Position numbers and translations under genes: made by a program
Notes under the pieces: generated by a model
Database searches by the model: none
What the model was told of the DNA's origin: nothing
The model's input: the letters and a program-made list of their open reading frames with translations, nothing else
NCBI GenBank assembly: GCA_963848525.1
Contig: CAWKDZ010000001.1
Span: 682,001 to 746,000 of the forward strand
Length of the DNA stretch: 64,000 nucleotides
DNA from: JACCTU01 sp963848525
Lineage (GTDB): Bacteria > Actinomycetota > Thermoleophilia > Gaiellales > Gaiellaceae
Direction: 5' to 3'
Shown: piece by piece, positions 25,046 to 32,968 of the stretch
How the letters are laid out: each line of letters opens with the position of its first letter
Position numbering within the stretch: position 1 is the first letter of the stretch

Positions 25046-26923
25046 ATGGCTCCGACCAACCGCTTCGTGGAGCGACTTCGGACCGGGCCGCCCATCGTCG
25101 GCGACGGCGGGATGGGCGTCCTTGTCTCGAGCGCCGTGCCGCGCCTGCGCGTCCCCGAGGAGGCGAACCTGCGCGCGCCCGAGGCGGTCGTCTCGCTGCA
25201 CGTCGGCTTCATCCGCGCGGGCGCCGAGCTGATCGAGACGAACACGTTCGGCGCCAACCGGAGCAAGCTGGCCGCGCACTACCTCGAGGACGAGTTCGAG
25301 CGGATCAACTCCGCCGGCGTGCGCCTGGCTCGGGAGGCACGCGAGGTGACCGGCCGCGACGTCTTCATCGCCGGCTCGATCGGCCCACTCGCCCACGTCG
25401 GCGACGCCCGGCCCGAGGAGCAGGCCGAGCTCTTCTCCGAGCAGGCGTCGATCCTCGAGGGCCGAGGCGCCGACCTCTTCATGGTCGAGACGTTCTTCGA
25501 CCTCGACGAGCTCGTCGTCGCGGTCGAGGCGGTGCGGCGCGTCTCGAGCCTGCCGATCGTCGCGCTGATGACCTTCGAGAGCGAGGCCGAGACACTCGCC
25601 GGCGTGACGGCGCGCGACGCGGCCGAGAGGCTGCGCCGGCTCGACGTCTGCGCGATCGGCGCGAACCACGGGGCGGGTCTCCAGGCCGCGCTGCGCGCGC
25701 TCGAGCAGATGAACGGCGACCGGATCGCGCTCGCCGCTTTGCCGAACATCGGCCTCGCGAGCATGGCGGGGCGTCGCGTCATCTTCCCGCACGCCGCACC
25801 CGAGTACTTTGCGGAGTTCGCCGCGCACGCACGCCTTCTCGGCGCGAAGCTGATCGGCGGCTGCTGTGGGACGACGCCGGTCGAGATCGCGGCGATCCGC
25901 GGCGCGATCGACGAGGCACGGGAGCCGCACGCTCCGCTCGTCTTCCGCGAGCGCGCCGAGCCCGTTCTCGTCGCGGAGACGCCCGACGAGACGACGCTCG
26001 CCCGCATGCTGCGTGAGCGCGAGTGGGTCGTCTCGGTGCAGATCGACCCGCCGCTCGGCGGCTCGAACGACGGGATGCTCGAGATCGCGAAGGCGCTCCG
26101 CGACACGGGCGCCGCGCACTTCGTCGACATCAACGACAACCCGCGCGCGCGTGCCCGGATGAGCGGGATCATGACCGCCGTCGCGATCGAGCGGCTCGTC
26201 GGGCTCGAGACGATCCCGCACCAGACGCCGCGCGACTCGACCATCGCCGGCCTCGAGTCGCTCCTGCTCGGCGCGCACGCCGAAGGCGTCCGGAACATCC
26301 TCGCGGTGACGGGCGACCCTCCCGAGGAAGGCGACTATCCGGGCGCGGGCGGCGTCTACCACGTCGACGCGATCGGCCTCGTGCAGATCCTCGAGCGGCT
26401 CAACGCCGGCGAGGACTTCCACGGGCGCGCGATCGACGCGCCGACGCACTTCTTCACCGGCGTCGCCGTCAACCCGACGGCGGACGACCTCGACCTCGAG
26501 CTGCGCCGCTACGAGCAGAAGCTCGAGGCGGGAGCGAAGTTCGCGATGACGCAGATCCTCTTCGACATCGGCTTCCTCGACGCGTTCTTCGAGCGCTTCG
26601 GCGGGCCGTCGCCGATCCCGCTGCTGGTCGGCGTCTGGCCGCTGCGGAGCCACCAGCTCGCGCTCCGGCTGCACAACGAGGTGCCGGGGATCGTCGTCCC
26701 GGACCACGTCCAGCAGGCCCTGCTCGACGCGGGCGCGAACGCGCCGGAGGTCGGCGCCGAGCTCGCGCACGAGCTCGTGAGGCAGGCCGGCGAGCGAGCG
26801 GCGGGGATCTACGTCGTCGCGCCGTTCCGCCAGCCACTCGGCGTGCTCGACTTCCTCAAGGAGTTGTCGATCCCGGCGCCCGCGGTTCGTCTACCGGCCG
26901 AGCGACGAACGGAGGCGACGTGA
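25046..26923 (+). CDS. Bifunctional homocysteine S-methyltransferase / methylenetetrahydrofolate reductase
   Basis: A 625-residue fusion like Bacillus YitJ. Residues about 10-300 are a homocysteine methyltransferase barrel (GDGGMGVLVSS, L-I-E-T-N-T-F-G-A-N) and about 315-610 a MetF-type reductase (VVSVQIDPPLGGS, FVDINDNPRARARMSG, NILAVTGDPPEEGDYPG, FAMTQILFDIGF). Together they would form 5-methyl-THF and pass the methyl group to homocysteine. The zinc site has Cys273-Cys274 in GGCCGTTP, but the usual first Cys (G-x-N-C) is His208 (AIGANHGAG). ATG 25046 is chosen because homology begins there. A YCII gene overlaps its stop by 4 nt. Confidence 0.92.
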   Translation: MAPTNRFVERLRTGPPIVGDGGMGVLVSSAVPRLRVPEEANLRAPEAVVSLHVGFIRAGAELIETNTFGANRSKLAAHYLEDEFERINSAGVRLAREAREVTGRDVFIAGSIGPLAHVGDARPEEQAELFSEQASILEGRGADLFMVETFFDLDELVVAVEAVRRVSSLPIVALMTFESEAETLAGVTARDAAERLRRLDVCAIGANHGAGLQAALRALEQMNGDRIALAALPNIGLASMAGRRVIFPHAAPEYFAEFAAHARLLGAKLIGGCCGTTPVEIAAIRGAIDEAREPHAPLVFRERAEPVLVAETPDETTLARMLREREWVVSVQIDPPLGGSNDGMLEIAKALRDTGAAHFVDINDNPRARARMSGIMTAVAIERLVGLETIPHQTPRDSTIAGLESLLLGAHAEGVRNILAVTGDPPEEGDYPGAGGVYHVDAIGLVQILERLNAGEDFHGRAIDAPTHFFTGVAVNPTADDLDLELRRYEQKLEAGAKFAMTQILFDIGFLDAFFERFGGPSPIPLLVGVWPLRSHQLALRLHNEVPGIVVPDHVQQALLDAGANAPEVGAELAHELVRQAGERAAGIYVVAPFRQPLGVLDFLKELSIPAPAVRLPAERRTEAT

Positions 26924-27254
26924 GATATCTGCTGCTGCTCTACGGCGACGTCGAGGGCGAGGAAGCGCTGACCGCGGAGGAACGGCGCGCGATCGTCGAT
27001 GCGCATCGAGCGCTCGGCGCGAGGCTGAGCGAGCGAGGCGTGTTGGTCGAGGCGGAAGCGCTGCAGGCTCCCGCGGCGGTCGTGCGCACGAACGGCGGCA
27101 AGCGGACGGTTACCGACGGCCCGTTCGCCGAGACGAAGGAGCAGGTCGGCAGCTTCTACCTGCTCGAGTGCGCCGACCTCGACGAGGCGCTCGGCTACGC
27201 GCGGAGATCCCGCTCAGCCCTGGGCTCGCGGTCGAGGTCGTACCGGTCGCCTAG
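26920..27254 (+). pseudogene. YCII-related (DGPF-type) protein with a 1-nt deletion near the end
   Basis: GTG 26920 overlaps the preceding TGA. The sequence V-R-Y-L-L-L-L-Y-G-D, then E-A-L-Q-A-P-A-A-V-V-R and TVTDGPFAETKEQVGSFYLL is a YCII/DGPF-domain protein of about 110 residues, a family often paired with ECF sigma factors. Near 27203 (CGCGGAGATC) the frame slips. Adding one G restores G-Y-A-R-E-I-P-L-S-P-G-L-A-V-E-V-V-P-V-A ending at TAG 27252-27254, exactly the family's normal C-terminus. The 335-nt span fits one missing base. Likely a sequencing indel. Confidence 0.8.
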
Positions 27255-28387
27255 CCGGCGCAGGAGCCGGTCGAGACCGGCCCCGTCGCGCCCGCGAGCG
27301 CGCGCCGGACGAGCGAGGCCGGCACGCCGTAGCCGACGTCGCCGCCCGGGCGGGCCGCGAAGACGGTCGCGAGCACGCGCCCGCCCGCGTCGACCGCGGG
27401 ACCGCCCGAGTTGCCGTGCCGGACGCGGCCCCGGATGCTCGTGATCGTGCGCGCGACCGGCCCTCGGCCATAGCTGTCGCGCGCGAGCACGACTGCGGTT
27501 CGTCCGATCCGTCCGGGCGTCGCGCTGAACGGGCCGCTCTCCGGGAAGCCGAGGATCGCGACCGGCGCGCTCGAGCGCGGCTCTGCGAGCGCAAGCGGCG
27601 ACACGTCGAGCCCGGGCACTCGCAGCACGGCGACGTCGTTCCGCCGGTCGAACGCGACCACCGTCGCATGGAGCCGTGGAACGCCGCCCGCCGGCTCGAC
27701 GGTCGTGTCCTCCTGCCCGGCGACGACGTGCGCGGCCGTGACCACGAGCTCGCGGCCGGCGACCCAACCGCTGCCGGAGACGCCGAGGCCGCACGCGGTC
27801 CCGAGCACGCGCAGCACCGACGGCGACGCCTGCCGCACAGTCGGGTCGCGCAGGATTCGCGTGTCCGGGGGCGCAACGCGGGCGGACGGGCCGACGATCG
27901 TCGGGAAGGGATCGACGCGCGCGAGCGCCCGCATCAGCCTCGCCGGCGGCACGACGGTGTTCAGCCGGTGGAGGATCGTCGAGCGCTGGACGCTCTCGCG
28001 CAGGCCGGGCTGCCCCGGGAACTGGAGTGCGACCGAGCCGAGCACCCAGACGACCGCCACTCCGGCGGCGGCGCCGAGGACGAGCCCGCCGGCGGAATCG
28101 GCGGCGCGCGCGGAGCCGACGCCGACGCGGTTGCGCAGGAAACCGCCGGTGACGGTCCCGAGCGTCTCGAGCAGGACGGCGCCGACCGCTGCGCCGGCCA
28201 GGCCGACGAGCGGCGTGTACGGCGACTCGGAGCCGTCGGCGAGCAGGTGGGGCGCGAGGCGCGCGCCGACGATCGCGCCGACGACGATCCCGGCGACCGA
28301 GAGCGCGCTCGCGATCAGCCCCTTCCGGTAGCCCAGAAACGCCGCCGCGACCACGAGGGCGAGCGCGAGCCAGTCGACGCGCGTCAC
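27251..28387 (-). CDS. MarP-like membrane serine protease (CvpA-like membrane domain plus trypsin-like domain)
   Basis: A 378-residue protein. Residues 1-160 hold four membrane segments of the colicin V production (CvpA) type, beginning W-L-A-L-A-L-V-V-A-A-A-F-L-G-Y-R-K-G. Residues about 185-370 are a chymotrypsin-fold protease with His in VVTAAHVVAG, Asp in RRNDVAVLRV and Ser in GNSGGPAVD. This matches mycobacterial MarP (Rv3671c), a periplasmic protease needed for acid and oxidative stress tolerance. Cys residues flanking the protease domain could form the redox-sensitive disulfide known in MarP, but I cannot confirm that. It ends convergently over the YCII gene and starts 57 nt from tRNA-Asp. 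Confidence 0.9.
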   Translation of the reverse strand: MTRVDWLALALVVAAAFLGYRKGLIASALSVAGIVVGAIVGARLAPHLLADGSESPYTPLVGLAGAAVGAVLLETLGTVTGGFLRNRVGVGSARAADSAGGLVLGAAAGVAVVWVLGSVALQFPGQPGLRESVQRSTILHRLNTVVPPARLMRALARVDPFPTIVGPSARVAPPDTRILRDPTVRQASPSVLRVLGTACGLGVSGSGWVAGRELVVTAAHVVAGQEDTTVEPAGGVPRLHATVVAFDRRNDVAVLRVPGLDVSPLALAEPRSSAPVAILGFPESGPFSATPGRIGRTAVVLARDSYGRGPVARTITSIRGRVRHGNSGGPAVDAGGRVLATVFAARPGGDVGYGVPASLVRRALAGATGPVSTGSCAG

Positions 28388-28443
28388 GCGCCGCAGCGTA
28401 GCGAGCGCGGCGGCGAACCCCCGCTACACTGTTCTCCGCTCCT

Positions 28444-28517
<74 letters not shown>

Positions 28518-28521
28518 CTCC

Positions 28522-28546
28522 GAAACCGCCTGCTTCCGGCGGTTTC
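28522..28546 (+). terminator. tRNA-Asp terminator
   Basis: Stem GAAACCGCC / GGCGGTTTC (9 bp) with a 7-nt loop, directly after the tRNA and followed by TGCGTTC. Confidence 0.7.
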
Positions 28547-28699
28547 TGCGTTCGAGCGGTCAGCTGGGGCTCACGCCCGACGCCTGAACGCGCGGCGCGC
28601 GCCTCAAGCCGAGCCCGGATCGCGTCCTCGCTGTCGCTGGCGAGGTGCCCGTAGTAACCCGGCGCCGCGCCGCGGAACGCCGTTCGCAAGTCGGCCCGA

Positions 28700-29374
28700 C
28701 TACGTCGCTGGTGCAGTTGCTGCCGGGCCTCCGACGGGTGACCGACGCCAGATGAGAATGGCGAAGGCGAGCAGCCAAATCGACCAGAGGATGTACCCGA
28801 CGAAGTTGGCGAAGTCGGTACCGGGTACGTCGAGCGGAACAAGGACTCCGAGTGCGATCAGTGCGGCCGCTATCAGCCCGACGTACGTGAACCACCGGCC
28901 TGCAAGGTGCTGTCCAAGCGCGTAAATGATCAGGACTGTCCAAGTGGCGGTCAGCAGGTAGCCGAACGTCTCACCGACTACCTGGCCCAGCACCGTGTGG
29001 ATCGTTTCGAAGGCGTCGGTGTCTTCGCGATCGGCAAGGAACGGAACGATCAGCGGCCAGCGAAGGAGGCCGATCACCTGGACGACTGCGGCGGCGATCC
29101 CGACGAGAATCGACCAGCGTCCGAGTTCGTTGGCGGCAAGTCGGCCGAGCAGGATCGCGATCGGCGCGAGCAGAGCTGCGGAGATGGCGAGCAGGACAAA
29201 GAGCGTGATGATCGTTGCTTCGTTGTCACGAAACTCCGCGAGGATCTCGCGCGCGGGCTCCTGGAGGATGTCTGGGTAGTTGAACACTGAGCCCAGGCCA
29301 AGGAACGCGACGTTTGCCAGCACGACCGCAATCACCATTAGGACAGCGGCGATGCGACGGGTCGTGGAGGCCAT
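28700..29374 (-). CDS. DUF4386 family membrane protein
   Basis: A 224-residue integral membrane protein with about six hydrophobic segments. It starts R-R-I-A-A-V-L-M-V-I-A-V-V-L-A-N-V-A-F and contains F-E-T-I-H-T-V-L-G-Q-V-V-G-E-T-F-G-Y-L-L, both typical of DUF4386. The function is unknown. It is the only gene between tRNA-Asp and the second copy of the tRNA 3' end, so it may be the cargo of a small first insertion. Codon use is visibly less GC-biased than in the flanking genes. Confidence 0.85.
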   Translation of the reverse strand: MASTTRRIAAVLMVIAVVLANVAFLGLGSVFNYPDILQEPAREILAEFRDNEATIITLFVLLAISAALLAPIAILLGRLAANELGRWSILVGIAAAVVQVIGLLRWPLIVPFLADREDTDAFETIHTVLGQVVGETFGYLLTATWTVLIIYALGQHLAGRWFTYVGLIAAALIALGVLVPLDVPGTDFANFVGYILWSIWLLAFAILIWRRSPVGGPAATAPAT

Positions 29375-29857
29375 CGGACGACACTAAGCCGCCGAGCAAC
29401 GCGGAAGCAAGCGAGTCGTGACTCAGGTATTCGGGCGATCGCGGGTCTCGCCTGCCCGACGCCTAAACAACGCCTAACGACCGAACCTCGGGCGAACCGG
29501 CAACCGCGTGTTCAGGCCGAGGGAGGCGCCAGAACCCGCGTGGCTAAGCCGTTTCCGGCGCCTACCGTCGCTGCTCGTTCTCCGCCGTTCTCCCGCTCTC
29601 GCGGCCTGTCACGCCGGAGGTCGCGGGTTTCGAGTCCCGTCGCTCCCGTAAGTACCTGCAAATAGGCTACTTCTGTTGGCTGCGTCGGGCGAGAACGACC
29701 GCTGGCTTCCGCACCGAGCGGGAGCTCGGCGCGTCCTATTGACGATCGTAGAATCGACTTTTTCGCGGACGGACGACCTGCAGGTTGGGGTTTCCCAGAC
29801 GCCCGTGACATCCTTGCGAGAGAGGCTGGAGTCGCGCACGAACGTCACGGAGGAACG
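29375..29857. other. Intergenic region with a partial tRNA-Asp copy
   Basis: A 483-nt gap without a supportable gene. It holds the second copy of the tRNA-Asp 3' half (29602-29648) and, at its right end, the ribosome binding site GGAGG (29849-29853) for the beta-helix gene. The rest shows only short repeats (ACGCCTAA twice near 29465, and GGCGCC twice near 29526 and 29557) and nothing I can assign. Confidence 0.6.
29602..29648 (+). repeat. att-like repeat, copy 2 (tRNA-Asp 3' half)
   Basis: A 47-nt copy of tRNA-Asp from the anticodon arm to the last base, with one inserted T in the T-loop. The acceptor and D arms are absent, so it is not a functional tRNA. Confidence 0.75.
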
Positions 29858-31151
29858 ATGCTCAGATCTCGCGTCGTCGCAACGGGTCTTGTCGCCCTCG
29901 TTGCTGCTGGAGCGGCCCCCGCGAAACCGCCGCAGAGGGTCATCGTGGTCGACACGGCGCAGGAGCTCGAGGATGCGCTCGTGCCCGCGAACGCCGGCGC
30001 ATTGATTCACGTTGTCGCCGGCACCTACCTGGTCGACTCCGCCTTGACTGCCCCCGAAGACTCGACGCTCGAAGGCGAGGGCGTCATGGTCGGCTCGGAT
30101 CTCCCCACGGGGTTCGCCGCCGGCACGGACACGCGGATCGTGCCGCGCGCGAGCCTAACCGGCGACATTCTGACCCTCAAGGACGGGGTCGCTGTCCGAC
30201 GGCTCGCGATCGAGGACGTCGACGGCCGCGAGGGCAACGCCGTCGCCGTCCTCTCCGGCGAACCGGGCGATACCGTGGCGGCGTCGATCGACGAGAGCGA
30301 GATCGTGACGCCGAAGTCGGTGGACATCAGGCCTTCAGGCCCGATCGGCAGCGGCATCGTCGCGATCACCCGGAATCCGAACCTGGGCGCCGATCCGCCC
30401 CCGCACGTGGACGCGACCATCGAGCTCGAGCTTCACCGCTCGATCGTGCACGCCGCCGACCACGCGTTCTTCCTCGCGAACTTCGCGGAGGGCGGCAGAC
30501 TGACGGCGACGCTGACCGCGAACCGCATCACGGGACAGCTCGAGGCGGTCGCCGGGATCTCGCGGCCGGACGCCGTCGAGCACGCGACCGTCGACGTCGA
30601 ATCGCGGTCAAACATCTACGCCACTCCGCCGGGCGGCGGAGCGGGCTGGCAGCTCGGCGGCGGCTTCACGACGCCGATCCAGTTGGGGGGCTTTCCATGG
30701 CTCGGTGCGTCGCACAACACGCTTCGGATGGATTCGCGCGACGACCGGATCGAGGGCGCCAGAACGGGCATCGTCGCTACGGCAGCGCGCAGAACAGCAG
30801 CACGGCCGGGACGAGCTCGAGCAACGAAATTCACCTGACCGTGGACGGACTGACGCTCCAGACGATGGGTCCCGGCGCGGCCGATCTCGATTTCGCAGCG
30901 ACACGCTCGCTCGCCGGTCAAGCATCGGCGACTTCAAAGCCGGAGACGACAATGTCCTGAACGTCAAGATGCGTGGGACGACGGGAAGCGGCCTGCGGGC
31001 CAACCGCTACGCCCACGAGCTCGGTCCGTCGGCCGCCAACTCGGGAACAGGCAACCGGCTCCGGTTCGTCGGGAGCCCGGTGTCGTTCGGCAGGTTGAAC
31101 GACGACATCGACCCCGCGCCGCCCGCAGCCTTCTTCGGGGGCGGCGCGTAG
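29858..31151 (+). pseudogene. Secreted right-handed beta-helix-like protein, broken by two frameshifts
   Basis: ATG 29858 follows GGAGG. Residues 1-22 resemble a signal peptide (V-A-T-G-L-V-A-L-V-A-A-G-A-A-P-A). The body (A-G-A-L-I-H-V-V-A-G-T-Y-L-V-D-S, E-G-V-M-V-G-S-D-L-P, SLTGDILTLKDGVAVRRLAI) has the short hydrophobic strand-turn pattern of a parallel beta-helix, as in pectate-lyase-like proteins. The frame moves near 30775 to one reading YGSAQNSSTAGTSSSNEIHL, and again near 30900 to one reading SIGDFKAGDDNVLNVKMRGT, ending at 31151. The 1,294-nt span has two offsets. It could be a decayed island gene or carry sequencing indels. No catalytic residues can be named. Confidence 0.65.
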
Positions 31152-31178
31152 GTCGAGGTCAATCGGACCAGACCGAGG

Positions 31179-32027
31179 TCACGCCCTCGCTGCCAGCCCG
31201 CGTCGCGCCGCCCACACTGCGGCCTGCTCCGTCGCCCACGACAAGGCGTAATCGGCGACCTCCTCCCATCCCTCCTGCGAGGGCATGAGGTGCGCGCGGC
31301 CCTCGTACTCGACGACCTCGGTGATCGTGCCTTCCGCCTTGTAGTGCTTCGCGTTCGAGCGCTGGATCGACGGGGGCATGAGGTGATCCTCGCCGCCAGA
31401 GATGAAGAGCAGCGGCGCCCGGTTGGGGTTCTTGTAGTCCACGTGCGTGTCGTCGGGCCCCGGATGGATGTTCGCGAGCGCACTGCCCCAGAAGACGCGG
31501 CCCGACGCGGGGATGTGGTAGCGCTCGTACAGCCTTCGCGCCTCCTCCTCGCTGAACGTGTTCGTGAACACATAGCGCCACTGCTCGAAGGTGAACCCGA
31601 CGGCCTTGTGCCGGTTGGCGGGGTTCTTGAGGACGGGGAAGCTCGACTTGATCTGCGACAGCGGCACGCGCTTGACGCCTTCGGTCGGCGCCGAGTTGAT
31701 CGCGACGCCGGCGGCGCCGTAGCCGCGATCCATCAGCATCTGCGTGAAGACGCCACCGGCCGAATGACCCATCAGGATCGGCGCCGGCTCGATCTGCGAG
31801 ACGACAGACTCCAGATGCTCGATGACCGCCGGCACCGTGAGGTCCGCGATGGGCGTCGGGTCCGCATTCAGCGCCTCGACCTCCACCTCGAAGCCGGGGT
31901 ATGCAGGAGTCAGGACGCGGTAGCCGCTGCTCTCGTAGCGAGCCTTCCAGTCCTCCCAGCTTCGCGGCGTCACCCAGAAGCCGTGGATCAGCACAATCGT
32001 GTCGGGGGTGGTCGCGTCAGTGCTCAT
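31179..32027 (-). CDS. Alpha/beta hydrolase
   Basis: A 282-residue hydrolase from ATG 32027, preceded by GAAAGGACG. The order is typical: IVLIHGFWVTPRSWEDW (oxyanion HGF), nucleophile Ser in GHSAGGVF, acid Asp in ISGGEDHLMP and His in EGRAHLMPS. The cap region is about residues 120-200. The substrate is unknown. The upstream oxidoreductase gene overlaps this start by 11 nt, so the two form an operon that is divergent from a LuxR-type regulator, its probable controller. Confidence 0.9.
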   Translation of the reverse strand: MSTDATTPDTIVLIHGFWVTPRSWEDWKARYESSGYRVLTPAYPGFEVEVEALNADPTPIADLTVPAVIEHLESVVSQIEPAPILMGHSAGGVFTQMLMDRGYGAAGVAINSAPTEGVKRVPLSQIKSSFPVLKNPANRHKAVGFTFEQWRYVFTNTFSEEEARRLYERYHIPASGRVFWGSALANIHPGPDDTHVDYKNPNRAPLLFISGGEDHLMPPSIQRSNAKHYKAEGTITEVVEYEGRAHLMPSQEGWEEVADYALSWATEQAAVWAARRGLAARA

Positions 32028-32814
32028 GCGTCGTCCTTTCGGTCGAGAAGCCAACGTGCCCGCCCGTCGACTGGCTCAGCCAGTCCTCGAAGCGGGTGGG
32101 GGCGATGCGTACGTTGTTTTCTGGGGTCAGGGAGTAGTGGTCGAGCTCTGCTCCGAAGTAGCGGGCGTTCATGTCGGCCCGCACATGGCGCGGGTCGTTC
32201 TTCGCGCTGAGAACGCGCTCGGCGAGTTCGTCGAGCCGGAACTGCTCGGGGCCGCCGAGCTCGACGATGCCGTTCACCGGCTGGTTCACTGCGATCTCGG
32301 CCAGTGCGGCGGCGACGTCGTCGGCCGACTCCGGCTGGACGAACACGGGCGCTAGGCGGACCGTGTCGCCGTCGGTGTTCGAGTCGGCGATGCGGCTGAG
32401 GAACTCGAAGAACTGCGTCGCGCGGAGGATCGTGTAGGGGACGGACGCGGCCTTGACCGCCTCCTCCTGGGCCAGCTTCGCACGGAAGTACCCGCTGTCC
32501 TGTAGCCGGTCCGTGCCGACGACGGACAGCGCGACGTGGTGGCCGACCCCGGCGGTTGTCTCCGCGGCGAGAATGTTGCGCGACGAGGTTTGGAAGAAGT
32601 TCATCACCGCCGCGTCGTCCCAGGCGGGCGCGTTCGACACGTCGACGACGACCTGGGCGCCCTCGAGGGCCTCTTGCAGTCCCTCCCCGGTGAGCGTGTC
32701 GACCCCCGAGTCGGGCGACGCCGGAAGCGGGTCGTTGCCCGCCTCGCGCAGCTTCTCGACGAGCTTCGAGCCGATGAGGCCGCTCCCGCCGACAACGACG
32801 ATCTTCAATCTCAC
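32017..32814 (-). CDS. NAD(P)-binding oxidoreductase, atypical SDR (NmrA-like)
   Basis: A 265-residue protein from GTG 32814 with ribosome site AAAGGAG. The Rossmann motif LKIVVVGGSGLIGSKLVEKL lies at residues 3-22, followed by QVVVDVSNAPAWDD and the later Y-F-R-A-K-L-A-Q-E-E-A-V. The complete YxxxK triad is not evident, which places it with atypical SDRs of the NmrA/HSCARG group, some of which are redox sensors. It is first in the operon with the hydrolase. Confidence 0.87.
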   Translation of the reverse strand: MRLKIVVVGGSGLIGSKLVEKLREAGNDPLPASPDSGVDTLTGEGLQEALEGAQVVVDVSNAPAWDDAAVMNFFQTSSRNILAAETTAGVGHHVALSVVGTDRLQDSGYFRAKLAQEEAVKAASVPYTILRATQFFEFLSRIADSNTDGDTVRLAPVFVQPESADDVAAALAEIAVNQPVNGIVELGGPEQFRLDELAERVLSAKNDPRHVRADMNARYFGAELDHYSLTPENNVRIAPTRFEDWLSQSTGGHVGFSTERTTHEH

Positions 32815-32968
32815 TCCTTTCACTTTGGGATCCGGCTCGCGCCCGCTTGGCGTCGGCCGGTGGATATGCGGTGAGGATCGCGCGGCCGGGGCTTCCTCGA
32901 ATCCGCCGACACGCCAGCCTGGGTCGCCAGTCGCGTGCCGCGCGGGTGTACCGTCGCTTCGGTCCGCC

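Noticed and set aside
29602..29648. A second tRNA-Asp gene
   Set aside because: The acceptor 5' strand and D-arm are missing and the T-loop has an extra base, so it cannot fold as a tRNA.
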